A stretch of 64,000 bases of DNA, taken from the NCBI RefSeq assembly GCF_000739015.1, contig NZ_JPUG01000076.1:124001-188000 (forward strand). The letters are read 5' to 3'. This document shows, piece after piece, positions 17,141 to 25,343 of this stretch (within the stretch, counting starts at the first letter, position 1; every line of letters begins with the position of its first letter). Under the pieces are notes generated by a model. That model was not told the DNA's origin, made no database searches, and saw only the letters and a list, made by a program, of their open reading frames with translations. The DNA comes from Microvirga sp. BSC39 (GTDB taxonomy: Bacteria; Pseudomonadota; Alphaproteobacteria; Rhizobiales; Beijerinckiaceae). Both the position numbers and the translations under genes were made by a program.

Positions 17141-17234
17141 CTTAGCTTGCAGGGCTTCTGGCGATATAGGTCGGTAGGCTCGGCTGCCTATAGGTTAAGC
17201 TTGGTTGAGTCGGGTTACGACTTTTGAGGTTCCC

Positions 17235-18098
17235 ATGTCCCGCATCGTCTTCCTGAATGGTACATTCCAGCCGATCGAAGAGGCCAAGGTGCCCTTCATG
17301 GATCGAGGGTTCCTGTTCGGTGATGGGGTCTATGAGGGGATCGGCGTGCTCGATGGCCAACTGATCGACAACGAGGCGCATCTTGAGCGGCTGGAGCGCT
17401 CCCTGGCCGAGGTGCGCATCCGCAATCCCTATTCGAGAGCCGAGTGGACTTCCCTCCAAGAGGAGATCGTCCGTCGCAACGGCATGGCGGAAGGCTTCAT
17501 CTACTTCCAGGTCACCCGGGGCGTGGCGGAGCGGGACTTCTTCTTCCCCGAGAACGCCGAGCCCACGGTGGCCATGTTCACCCAGGCTAAGGCGATCGCC
17601 GACGCGCCGGCAGCCCGGACGGGCATCGCGGTGGTGACCGTGCCGGATCAGCGCTGGGCGCGGCGCGACATCAAGTCGATCAACCTGCTCGCCCAGGTTC
17701 TGGCCAAGCAGGCAGCCAAGGAGGCCGGGGCCCAGGAAGCCTGGCTGGTGGAAGACGGCTATGTGACCGAGGGCGGCTCATCGAGCGGCTTCATCGTCAC
17801 GAAGAAGGGCAGCATCGTCGTGCGCCCTCTCTCGAACGCCATCCTGCCCGGTATTACCCGCAAATCCCTCCTGCGCCTCTCGGAAGAGGCCGGGATCTCC
17901 CTCGAAGAGCGACGGTTCACGGTCAAGGAGGCCTACGAGGCCGCCGAGGCCTTCCTCACCAGCGCGTCGAACTTCGTCCTGCCCATCGTGACGATCGACG
18001 GACGCTCTGTGGGCGACGGAAAGCCCGGTCCCATCACGAAGCGTCTGCGGGAACTTTACCTATCCATGGCCCGCGTCCCGGCCATGGCCGCCGAGTAG
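17235..18098 (+). CDS. dat: D-amino-acid transaminase (class IV aminotransferase)
   Basis: The 287-residue protein is a fold-type IV PLP enzyme: FMDRGFLFGDGVYEG near residue 22, catalytic Lys147 in RRDIKSINLL, and the VTEGGSSSGFIV phosphate-binding block. The R..DIKS.NLL pattern is typical of D-alanine transaminase rather than branched-chain transaminase, so it should interconvert D-alanine and D-glutamate for peptidoglycan. ATG 17235 is the start; an upstream in-frame extension to 17205 lacks homology. Confidence 0.88.
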   Translation: MSRIVFLNGTFQPIEEAKVPFMDRGFLFGDGVYEGIGVLDGQLIDNEAHLERLERSLAEVRIRNPYSRAEWTSLQEEIVRRNGMAEGFIYFQVTRGVAERDFFFPENAEPTVAMFTQAKAIADAPAARTGIAVVTVPDQRWARRDIKSINLLAQVLAKQAAKEAGAQEAWLVEDGYVTEGGSSSGFIVTKKGSIVVRPLSNAILPGITRKSLLRLSEEAGISLEERRFTVKEAYEAAEAFLTSASNFVLPIVTIDGRSVGDGKPGPITKRLRELYLSMARVPAMAAE

Positions 18099-18151
18099 CG
18101 TTGCCGGAACCCGCCAATGGGTCGCCCGTTGCCTTTCCAAAGGAGCGACCC

Positions 18152-18493
18152 ATGAAGCGTGTGCTGGTGCTATCGACAATTCTGGCGGGCTGCCTCGGAA
18201 CGGCAGCTCTCGCGCAGAACCCTGGAGTACTGAATCAGCAGGCCCCGAACATGCCTGCGCCTAGCCAGATGCCGGCCGAGAAGGTGGAGCCCGACAGCAA
18301 GCTCTCCGGCACCAATGGCCCCTCGACGACGGGGTCGACCAATACCTTGAGCGAGAAGCTCGAGCGGACCGACGGTGTGATCCGGCCGCCGGAGACGGCG
18401 ACTCCGGACATCACCGTACCGGCGCCCGTGCCCAATCCTGGCACCACGCCGGTCATCCGACCGCCGGGCAACCAGCAGATCGATCCGAAATAA
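18152..18493 (+). CDS. small secreted proline-rich protein, unknown
   Basis: The 113-residue product has a signal peptide (residues 1-21, ending AALA) and a mature region rich in Pro, Thr, Ser and Asn with repeated VIRPP motifs and no folded domain. It starts at ATG 18152 after AAGGAGCGACCC. Similar short secreted proteins occur widely in Rhizobiales without assigned function. It is on the same strand as dat, 53 nt downstream. Confidence 0.7.
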   Translation: MKRVLVLSTILAGCLGTAALAQNPGVLNQQAPNMPAPSQMPAEKVEPDSKLSGTNGPSTTGSTNTLSEKLERTDGVIRPPETATPDITVPAPVPNPGTTPVIRPPGNQQIDPK

Positions 18494-18496
18494 AAC

Positions 18497-19519
18497 TTAG
18501 GAGGCCGGGAGCTGCTTCCCGGCCGAACGCCGCCGTTTGCCCTCGTGGGACCTGTTGTTCTCGCGAGGCTTGGCGTCGGCTGAGCGATCATTGCCGCTTT
18601 TCATGATCTGGGCTGCCACCTCGGAGATCTGGCGGCGCAGCTCATCGTTCTGGCCGCCGGAGACTTCCAGGTTTGCAAGCCGCTCCTGGGCCTCGTCTCG
18701 CTCCGCTTCGATCTCGCGGATGCGCTGCTCAAGGATCAGGCCACGCTCCTGCTCGGCGGCAATGCCCTTGGCCAGTTCCGCCAGACGCAGGCGCTCGTCG
18801 GACAACTCGCTGTGCCGCTCGTTCAGGGCCCGCTCAAAATCGTTGCCCCGGGCGGTCTGGGTCATGAGGCGGGTTTCGAGATCCGAGATGGTGATGCGCT
18901 TGGTGTCGAGGTCGCTCAGGGCTGCGGTGAGCCGGCGTTCCATGTCGGCGGCATCAGCCTCCAGGCGGGCCAGCTTCTCCTCCGCATGCAGCAGCTCGGT
19001 CTTCGTCCTGGAGCGTTCGTGCTGCGTGAGCTCCAGTTCCATGCGGGTGTTGGACAGCTCATTCAGGGTTGCCCGATGGGCATTTTCGAGAGCCGTCAGG
19101 GTCTCGCGGGTGCTCGCGAGAAACGTCTTCGTTTGTGCGAGATCGTCCTCGGTCGACGCAAGGCGCGTCTGGGTGCTGGCGAGGCTGACTTCGAGCTGGC
19201 TCACCGTCTGATCGCGCTCGGCCAGGGTGCTCTCGAGGGCCTCGATGCGGATCGCCCGCCGGCCCAGCTCTTCCATGCTCTCCCGCTTGTAGGCTAGCGC
19301 CTCTTCCGCCTTGCGCTCGATCCGCCGCTGGAGAACGGCGAATTCCGCGCGCAGGTGGTCCTTTTCCGCCGTCAGTTCGGAGATCGACATGGGAAAGAGC
19401 GCCTCGGCCCGGCGGCGGGCGAGACGTTCCGCCCGGGCATTGACGGCGGGGATGATCAGAAGCGCGATGAGGGAGGCTGCGACGAACCCCAACGCGAAAA
19501 TCATAATTGTTTCGATCAC
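18497..19519 (-). CDS. membrane-anchored coiled-coil protein
   Basis: The 340-residue product has one N-terminal membrane helix (about residues 6-27) and then a long coiled coil from about 30 to 300, dominated by Glu, Leu, Arg and Ala with heptad-like repeats and direct repeats such as LAST...LA.T. The C-terminal 35 residues are basic (RRRSAGK). The layout (anchor plus cytoplasmic coiled coil) recalls RmuC or cell-pole organisers, but no RmuC nuclease domain is present. The start is GTG 19519 or ATG 19504. Confidence 0.7.
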   Translation of the reverse strand: MIETIMIFALGFVAASLIALLIIPAVNARAERLARRRAEALFPMSISELTAEKDHLRAEFAVLQRRIERKAEEALAYKRESMEELGRRAIRIEALESTLAERDQTVSQLEVSLASTQTRLASTEDDLAQTKTFLASTRETLTALENAHRATLNELSNTRMELELTQHERSRTKTELLHAEEKLARLEADAADMERRLTAALSDLDTKRITISDLETRLMTQTARGNDFERALNERHSELSDERLRLAELAKGIAAEQERGLILEQRIREIEAERDEAQERLANLEVSGGQNDELRRQISEVAAQIMKSGNDRSADAKPRENNRSHEGKRRRSAGKQLPAS

Positions 19520-19589
19520 GCGGACGCCAACTCCAAGGTGCTTGACCGGTAACGCTCAAGCACCTTGCCTTGTGCCTGCGCAGCTTCCT

Positions 19590-19706
19590 AGAGCATCGGA
19601 CCCAAAAGTGGACACCACTTTTGGGACCCATCCGATGCTCATTCTAGACTGGCGCATCGTTGGGCGCGAAAAACCGGGGCCACTTTTTCGCACGATGCGC
19701 TAGAGC
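19590..19706. repeat. dispersed two-hairpin palindromic repeat, copy 1
   Basis: A long inverted repeat: first hairpin with arms AGCATCGG..CCCAAAAGTGG and CCACTTTTGGG..CCGATGCT, second hairpin with arms GCGCATCGT..GCGAAAAA and TTTTTCGC..ACGATGCGC. A second copy lies at 27276-27386. This is an intergenic, non-coding repeat family. Confidence 0.85.
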
Positions 19707-19766
19707 CCTAACGCTCCAGACCGCCCGTTGTAGCGCATCCGAGGGCGGTTTCCACTGCTTCGGCGC

Positions 19767-20369
19767 CTAGAAGGGATTCCAGGTGGGCTCCGAGGTGAAC
19801 TTCAGGTAGCCGATATTGACGCCCAATCGGGCTCCCACACCGGCGCGGATCGGCACCACGACCATCTCGTCCGCCGCCACGGCGGTCACGCCGAACCCGC
19901 CGATGAAATAGGCCGAGCCGTCGACCCCGACGAAGCGCTTATAGAGCGCGTCCGTAAAGGGCATGTTGTAGACCAGCATCATGGTGCGGGCGCCGTCGCC
20001 GCCCACGTCGAACCCGAGGGAGGGACCCTGCCAGAAGATGCGGCGGTCCCCGGCATTGCGGGTGAAGAGCTTGCCCTCGCCGTAGCGCAGGCCGCCGAAG
20101 AAGGCGCCGGAGGCCTCTTGGCCCAGGATATAGCCGTTGGGCTCGCCCCAGCGGCGGATCGCTTCCTGGAGCGCGAGCGCAAGGCCGCGGGAGGCGGAGC
20201 CGAAGAACTGGTGACCGGACTGGACCAGTTCATCGGAACGGAAGGATTCCGGATTGCCGGGATTGGCAACATAGGCGCGCTGGACGGTTTGAGCCGATGC
20301 CTGCAGGGGCAGGGCGCTGATCAGGGCGGCAAAGGCCGCAGCCGCAAGAAAGGTTGACCGGGAGCGCAT
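19767..20369 (-). CDS. eipA: EipA-like DUF1134 envelope protein
   Basis: The 200-residue protein has a signal peptide (residues 1-26, ending ASAQ) and a DUF1134 domain with the conserved core GHQFFGSASRGLA, ASGAFFGGLRYGEG and GPSLGFDVGGDG, ending GVNIGYLKFT. EipA of Brucella, a DUF1134 protein, is a periplasmic factor needed for envelope integrity and stress survival; the symbol is applied by family. It stands alone between the repeat element and a divergent HAD gene. Confidence 0.82.
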   Translation of the reverse strand: MRSRSTFLAAAAFAALISALPLQASAQTVQRAYVANPGNPESFRSDELVQSGHQFFGSASRGLALALQEAIRRWGEPNGYILGQEASGAFFGGLRYGEGKLFTRNAGDRRIFWQGPSLGFDVGGDGARTMMLVYNMPFTDALYKRFVGVDGSAYFIGGFGVTAVAADEMVVVPIRAGVGARLGVNIGYLKFTSEPTWNPF

Positions 20370-20529
20370 GGGCTATCTCCTCGCATGAGACAGGGGACAA
20401 TCCGGCCGTGTCAGGCCGAAAGGCTGCTATCGAGGTTCGAACCTTACGGTCATCAACCCTAACAATCTCTGTACGGAATGCCGCTCCTCGAAATAGACAT
20501 GGCTGCCTCCATCAAGTGAAAGCTCGTCC

Positions 20530-21177
20530 ATGCGCCCGAAAATGCTGTTCTTCGATGTCGGCGAAACACTTGTCAGTGAAGAGCGCCTTTGGACCTCATG
20601 GGCCGAGTGGCTCCGGGTGCCCGTTGGCGAATTCTTCGCGGCCATGGGGAGCGTCATTGAACGCAAATGCGATTACCGGGAGGTATTCGGCTATTTCCGG
20701 TCCGATTTCGATCTGGCCAAGGAGAGAGAGGAGAGGGCCAAGGCCGGGTTGCCGTTCGGCTTTCTGGCTTCCGATCTGTTCCCCGACACCGTGCCGACGC
20801 TTCAGTGGGCACGCGCTCAGGGTTATCGCCTGGGTTTGGGCGGCAATCACTCCCTGGCGACCGAAAATTTCCTGAGAGGGCTGGATGCCGACGTCGAGAT
20901 CATCGGATCGGCCGAGCGCTGGGGCTTTTCCAAGCCTGATCCGCGGTTCTTCGAAACCATCATCCGGGATTCAGGGCTCGATCCTCAGGACATCGCTTAT
21001 ATCGGAGATCGGATCGACAACGACGTCCTGCCGGCTCTCGCCCTCGGCATGCAGGCCATCCATGTCGAGCGAGGGCCTTGGGGCGTCATTCAAGCCCGCT
21101 GGCCTGAGGCCGAGAGAGTTCGGCTGAGAATCAAGACCTTATCCGACTTGAAAGCCGTCTTAGGCCACAGCAGCTGA
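20530..21177 (+). CDS. HAD-superfamily hydrolase
   Basis: The 215-residue protein has HAD motif I FFDVGETL (Asp9, with Gly at the usual second Asp position, as in the DVG-type subfamily), a cap region, motif II near GLGGNHS, motif III Lys in GFSKPDPRFFE and motif IV IGDRIDNDV. It should be a phosphatase or dehalogenase-like enzyme of unknown substrate. Its 3' end overlaps the convergent CysQ-like gene by 18 nt. Confidence 0.85.
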   Translation: MRPKMLFFDVGETLVSEERLWTSWAEWLRVPVGEFFAAMGSVIERKCDYREVFGYFRSDFDLAKEREERAKAGLPFGFLASDLFPDTVPTLQWARAQGYRLGLGGNHSLATENFLRGLDADVEIIGSAERWGFSKPDPRFFETIIRDSGLDPQDIAYIGDRIDNDVLPALALGMQAIHVERGPWGVIQARWPEAERVRLRIKTLSDLKAVLGHSS

Positions 21178-21993
21178 CACGGGCAGGTCCAGCCGGGGCG
21201 CCAGGGCCGTGTCGCCGATGGCTGCGAAGGGGCCGTTCCGGTAGCCCTTGTCCTCGTGGCCATAGGTGAGGGGGGCTCCTCCCGGTCCGACCACGCTGCC
21301 GCCGGCGCAGGTGAGGATATGGTCGCCCGCCGCCGTGTCCCATTCCATGGTCGGGCCGCAGCGCACATAAACGTCGGCCTCACCCGAGGCGATGAGGCAG
21401 AACTTAAGGGCCGAGGAGGTCATGCGCCTCGTGCCGATCGACAGGACCGACAGGCAGGCTTCCGTGGCGATGTCGCCATGGCGGCGGCTCACCAGCGCCA
21501 CCAGATCCTTCTCGGGGGCAGGGCGCACCTTTGCTTCGCGCCAGTCGAAATCCGTCCCCTGGCCATCAGGCAGGGGGCTCACGCGGGCGGTCTCGCCGGC
21601 CATCCAGATCGACCCCATGGCCGGAGCTGCCACCACGGCCGCCATGGGCCGGTCACCCCGGATCAGGGCAATGTTGACGCTGTACTCGCCGGTGCCGTGG
21701 ATGAAGTCGCCGGTGCCGTCGAGAGGATCGACCAGGAAGAAATAGTCGTCCGTCTGGGCCGTGCTGGAGGTTTCCTCTGCCACCACCGGAACGCCGTCCC
21801 AGGCCTCGTTCAGGCGTTGGATGATGAGCTGCTCTGCCGCAAGATCGGCTGCCGTCGTGGGGGTTCCGTCATCCTTGATGCGCTTGTCGACCAGGGCGCT
21901 TTCGAAGCCGCGCAGGACCCGTCCCGCCTCCCAGGCGATGTGAGCCAGCTTCAGGGCGATGTCGTCAGGGGTCTGTCCATCGAAGCGCATCAT
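21160..21993 (-). CDS. inositol monophosphatase / 3'(2'),5'-bisphosphate nucleotidase family (CysQ-like)
   Basis: The 277-residue enzyme has the magnesium-dependent phosphatase motifs: VVAEET (about residue 74), VDPLDGTGDFIHG (about 89) and EWDTAAGDHIL (about 217). The DPLDGT..F and WD.AAGD blocks define the family. CysQ members hydrolyse 3'-phosphoadenosine 5'-phosphate and so recycle sulfate-assimilation by-products, but inositol phosphatases share these motifs. The start is the tandem ATG at 21993; an extension to 22104 is less likely. Confidence 0.85.
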   Translation of the reverse strand: MMRFDGQTPDDIALKLAHIAWEAGRVLRGFESALVDKRIKDDGTPTTAADLAAEQLIIQRLNEAWDGVPVVAEETSSTAQTDDYFFLVDPLDGTGDFIHGTGEYSVNIALIRGDRPMAAVVAAPAMGSIWMAGETARVSPLPDGQGTDFDWREAKVRPAPEKDLVALVSRRHGDIATEACLSVLSIGTRRMTSSALKFCLIASGEADVYVRCGPTMEWDTAAGDHILTCAGGSVVGPGGAPLTYGHEDKGYRNGPFAAIGDTALAPRLDLPVSAAVA

Positions 21994-22165
21994 AGATTTG
22001 TGCCTGTTCCCTCGCGGGCTGTCGATGTCTTTTTGCCCGCTTTTCAAAGAACTCTGAGCCGGGTATCCCGGTTCACGTTCTCTTTCCTGTTTGGCTGTAT
22101 TCATGCCCGTCGAAATCCCGATTTCATGAATGCACAGCTGACTTTACGGTGCCTCCGGAGCCCCA

Positions 22166-22807
22166 ATGGCCACGATTTCCCTCGATTCGCTCGATCTCGC
22201 CGCTCTCCTCTGCTCACGCGTCTGCCATGACGTGATCTCGCCGGTGGGTGCGATCGTCAACGGGCTCGAGGTTCTGGAGGACGACAGCGATGCCTCCATG
22301 CGCGATTTTGCCTTGGACCTGATCCAGAAGAGCGCCAGGCAGGCCTCGGCCCGCCTCCAGTTCGCCCGCCTTGCCTTCGGGGCGGCAGGCTCCGCCGGCG
22401 CCTCGATCGATCTCGGCGATGCCGAGCAGGTGGCCCGCGGGCTCTTCCTTGACGACAAGATCAGCTTCTCCTGGTCGTCGCCCCGGCTCCTGTTCCCGAA
22501 GAACCGGGTGAAGCTTCTCCTCAACCTGGTGATGATCGCCACCACGGCGATTCCGCGGGGCGGCTCGATCGCCGTGACTGTCACGGGAGACGCCGAGAAC
22601 TGCGCCTTCACCATCGTGTCGAAAGGCCTGAATGCCCGCATTCCCACCCATTCCGAGGCGCTCCTCGCCGGCAGTTCGGAGACCGGCACGGTCGACGCCC
22701 ACGGCATCCAGATCTTTTATGCCGGCATGGTGGCCCGCGCGTCGAATATGACGATCGACTTTTCCATCGAGGGCGACGAGGTGACGATCAAGGCTGTCAC
22801 TGCATAA
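22166..22807 (+). CDS. chpT: histidine phosphotransferase ChpT
   Basis: The 213-residue protein begins with a helix containing phospho-accepting His21 in CSRVCHDVISPVGAIVNGLE, the hallmark of ChpT, followed by a degenerate ATPase-like domain (NLVMIATTAIPRGGS). ChpT shuttles phosphate from the CckA kinase to CtrA and CpdR in alphaproteobacteria. It lies convergent to ctrA, with a shared terminator at 22840, and its start at 22166 has CGGAG upstream. Confidence 0.93.
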   Translation: MATISLDSLDLAALLCSRVCHDVISPVGAIVNGLEVLEDDSDASMRDFALDLIQKSARQASARLQFARLAFGAAGSAGASIDLGDAEQVARGLFLDDKISFSWSSPRLLFPKNRVKLLLNLVMIATTAIPRGGSIAVTVTGDAENCAFTIVSKGLNARIPTHSEALLAGSSETGTVDAHGIQIFYAGMVARASNMTIDFSIEGDEVTIKAVTA

Positions 22808-22839
22808 GGCAGCCGACGTTTCCTCTCGGCGCCCAAAAG

Positions 22840-22866
22840 AAAAGCCCGGCATTCAGCCGGGCTTTT
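22840..22866. terminator. bidirectional terminator between chpT and ctrA
   Basis: An 11-bp stem (22840-22850 with 22856-22866) with loop ATTCA and A/T runs on both sides. It can terminate both convergent genes. Confidence 0.9.
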
Positions 22867-22887
22867 TCATGTCGAATGTCGCTTGTA

Positions 22888-23589
22888 TCAGATCGCGATC
22901 CGCTCTTCCGCCTCAGTAGGCTCGCGCAGCACGTAGCCGCGGCCCCAGACGGTCTCGATGTAGTTGCGGCCCTGGGAAGCGTTGGCGAGCTTCTTGCGCA
23001 GCTTGCAGATGAAGACGTCGATGATCTTCAGCTCCGGCTCGTCCATGCCGCCATAGAGATGGTTGAGGAACATCTCCTTCGTGAGCGTCGTGCCCTTCCG
23101 CAGGGAGAGGAGCTCCAGCATCTGGTACTCCTTGCCGGTGAGATGCACGCGGGCGCCGCCGACTTCGACCGTCTTGGTGTCGAGATTGACGATCAGGTCC
23201 CCGGTGGTGATCACCGACTGGGCGTGACCCTTCGAGCGGCGCACGATCGCATGGATGCGGGCCACCATCTCGTCCTTGTGGAACGGCTTCGTGAGATAAT
23301 CGTCGGCACCGAAGCCAAGACCCTTCACCTTGTCCTCGATGCCGGCCATGCCGGAGAGGATCAGGATCGGCGTCTTCACCTTCGCCACGCGGAGCGTCCG
23401 CAGAACCTCGTATCCCGACATGTCGGGCAGATTCAGGTCGAGAAGGATGATGTCGTAATCGTAGAGTTTGCCGAGGTCGATGCCCTCTTCTCCGAGATCC
23501 GTCGTGTAGATATTGAAATTCTCGGACTTCAGCATCAGTTCGATGCTTTGCGCTGTCGCGCTGTCGTCTTCGATCAGAAGTACGCGCAT
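22888..23589 (-). CDS. ctrA: cell-cycle response regulator CtrA
   Basis: The 233-residue protein is CtrA: receiver domain with phosphoacceptor Asp51 in LLDLNLPDMSGYEV, Lys in YLTKPFHKDE, and an OmpR-type winged helix with GKEYQMLELLSLRKGTTLTK. CtrA controls chromosome replication, flagella and division in alphaproteobacteria. It ends in ERIAI and lacks the C-terminal Ala-Ala of the Caulobacter protein that ClpXP recognises. The start at ATG 23589 fits the family; a longer frame to 23649 does not. ChpT, FliJ and SciP are near. Confidence 0.97.
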   Translation of the reverse strand: MRVLLIEDDSATAQSIELMLKSENFNIYTTDLGEEGIDLGKLYDYDIILLDLNLPDMSGYEVLRTLRVAKVKTPILILSGMAGIEDKVKGLGFGADDYLTKPFHKDEMVARIHAIVRRSKGHAQSVITTGDLIVNLDTKTVEVGGARVHLTGKEYQMLELLSLRKGTTLTKEMFLNHLYGGMDEPELKIIDVFICKLRKKLANASQGRNYIETVWGRGYVLREPTEAEERIAI

Positions 23590-23678
23590 GTTCAATCCCC
23601 AGCCCTTGCCCTTGAGCCTTGAAACAGCGGGAGGCTGTTCACCCGCCACCGGGCTTGCGGCGGATGCTCTTTTGAACT

Positions 23679-23787
23679 GATTCGAAACGCTAGTACGGAA
23701 TGGTTAACAAACCCTGATTCTGGGACGCAAGCGCTTAACGAACTTGACAGGCAGATCATCCGCCGAAGGCCATTATCCTGTGGATTC
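23679..23787 (-). promoter_or_regulatory. ctrA upstream region with three GANTC sites and a CtrA-like half-site
   Basis: Three GATTC sequences (GANTC, the CcrM methylation site) occur at 23679, 23716 and 23783, and TTAACCAT (minus strand, 23700-23707) is a CtrA half-site sequence. About one GANTC per 256 nt is expected by chance. A further palindrome, GTAAAC-5-GTTTAC, is at 23910-23926. The whole 23590-24106 gap lacks genes and separates ctrA from fliJ. Confidence 0.6.
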
Positions 23788-24106
23788 TGGGTAACCATAG
23801 GGAACCGCCTTACAACATCCCAAAAGCTTATCTTCCAAGCGTTTCCGCCTTGTCTGGAGACGGACCCGAGGGAGCCGCGACCGTGACAAGGGCAGTGTTA
23901 ACGAAATCGGTAAACGAATGGTTTACGAGGCCCGCAGGACGCAAGCTTGAGGCAAGAATTCGCCAAGGGGATTGAGATCACAGGAATTTTTTGGCGGCGG
24001 CGGTAAGGAAAGCTCAACCTCCATCGGCGATGGTGTCGCATGTCTGGCGGATAACTGAGCGATCCGTGAGGCAAAATGAAACAGCGACGTGTGGAGTTGA
24101 ATCAAG

Positions 24107-24496
24107 ATGAAGTCGCGGGACACGCTCATCCGCCTCAAGCGCTTTCAGGTCGACGAGAAACGTCGCCGTGTGGCGCAGATCGAGATGATGATCGCCGAGT
24201 TCGACCGCATGGCGGCTGACCTTGATCGGGAAATCGCAGCGGAAGAGCAGAAGGCCGGTATCACCGACCTCAACCACTTTGCCTATCCGACTTACGCGCG
24301 CGCTGCGGCCCAACGGCGCGACAACCTGCGCCTCTCGGCTCAGAACCTGCACATCCAGCTCGACGATGCGAAGGCCGAGTTGGGAGAGGCGTTCGAGGAT
24401 TTGAAGCGGGCCGAGAGTCTCGAGGATCGCGAGCGCTCCCTGGACGCGGCCATCAGCCAAGCCGGCCAAGGCCGCGTGGTTCGCGCCACGGCCTAA
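24107..24496 (+). CDS. fliJ: flagellar FliJ-like protein
   Basis: The 129-residue protein is almost entirely coiled coil, with the pattern of FliJ near its start (LIRLKRFQVDEKRRRVAQIEMMI) and a length close to the family. FliJ assists the flagellar export apparatus at the FliI ATPase. No other flagellar genes lie in the window, but fliJ is commonly found near ctrA in alphaproteobacteria. It is divergent from ctrA, and the intervening region may hold promoters for both. Confidence 0.8.
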   Translation: MKSRDTLIRLKRFQVDEKRRRVAQIEMMIAEFDRMAADLDREIAAEEQKAGITDLNHFAYPTYARAAAQRRDNLRLSAQNLHIQLDDAKAELGEAFEDLKRAESLEDRERSLDAAISQAGQGRVVRATA

Positions 24497-24520
24497 TCCC
24501 CCGCCGCACCGAAATCCGAG

Positions 24521-24545
24521 AGGGCGCGCCAGGCCGGCGCGCCCT
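24521..24545 (+). terminator. intrinsic terminator after fliJ
   Basis: A 10-bp GC-rich stem (24521-24530 with 24536-24545), loop AGGCC, followed by TTTTTT. It also ends the convergent acetyltransferase gene. Confidence 0.92.
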
Positions 24546-24549
24546 TTTT

Positions 24550-25170
24550 TCATGCTGTGGGCGTCAGCAGCGGAATGTGGGGAGCCGCCTCGCGGGGAAG
24601 GAAGCCGTGAAGGCGCGGATCGTCCGCGACCTCGATGGCGCGCCGGTAGGGCTTGAAGCCCGAGCGGATGTAGAAGGGAAGGGCGCTGGCTGAGTCGAGC
24701 GTGCAGGTGTGGACGAAGAAGCGGCGCGTCGGACGGGCGAAAGCACGGCGAATGGCCTCGTTCATCAGGAAGCGTCCTGCTCCCTGGCCGATGAAACCGG
24801 GCGCCAATCCTAGAAAGGCGAGCTCGACCTCGTCGCCGCGGAAATCCAGTTCGAGCAGGCCCACATCGCCCGTTCCGTCATGGAGGGCGTAGGCCTCCAC
24901 CTTCGGGTCGTCGAGGATCGCGGCGAGCGTGTCATCCGGCATCATGGCCCGACTGAACCAGAGCCAGGGCTCGCCCACCGCGCGGAACAGGGACCGGTAG
25001 CGCGGCCGGTCGTGATCGATGCGCTGGAGCGTCCAGCCCTCAGGCTGCAGTATCGAGGGCAGGTCCGGCGGTTCCCGCATGTCGAGATAGGTGACGATGG
25101 TGGCGATTTTGCCAGGGGGCAGATCGGTATAGCCGTTGAGGTTGAGAGCTGCAGCCGAAGCGCTCGTCAT
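24550..25170 (-). CDS. GNAT-family N-acetyltransferase
   Basis: The 206-residue protein has the GNAT core at its C-terminal half: VGLLELDFRG.EVELAFLGLAPGFIGQGAGRFLMNEA, with the Q/R-x-x-G-x-G/A acetyl-CoA motif in GQGAGR and the following helix, and HTCTLDSASALPFYIRSGF near the end. The substrate is unknown. The start at ATG 25170 is preceded by AAAAGGCG; a GTG at 25203 is an alternative. It is convergent with fliJ. Confidence 0.82.
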   Translation of the reverse strand: MTSASAAALNLNGYTDLPPGKIATIVTYLDMREPPDLPSILQPEGWTLQRIDHDRPRYRSLFRAVGEPWLWFSRAMMPDDTLAAILDDPKVEAYALHDGTGDVGLLELDFRGDEVELAFLGLAPGFIGQGAGRFLMNEAIRRAFARPTRRFFVHTCTLDSASALPFYIRSGFKPYRRAIEVADDPRLHGFLPREAAPHIPLLTPTA

Positions 25171-25343
25171 GGCGGATCGCCTTTTCGGGATCTTCAAGGA
25201 CACGGTTGCTTGATAAAGCGATTGCTTCCCCGCGTCACCCGGCCTGCTTGGACTTTATGTCATGGACCTCCACACCAATATCCCCTTGCAGACCAAGGGG
25301 ATTATAGGCACAGAAGAGCCAATGAGGGAGATGTGCCGGCTCG

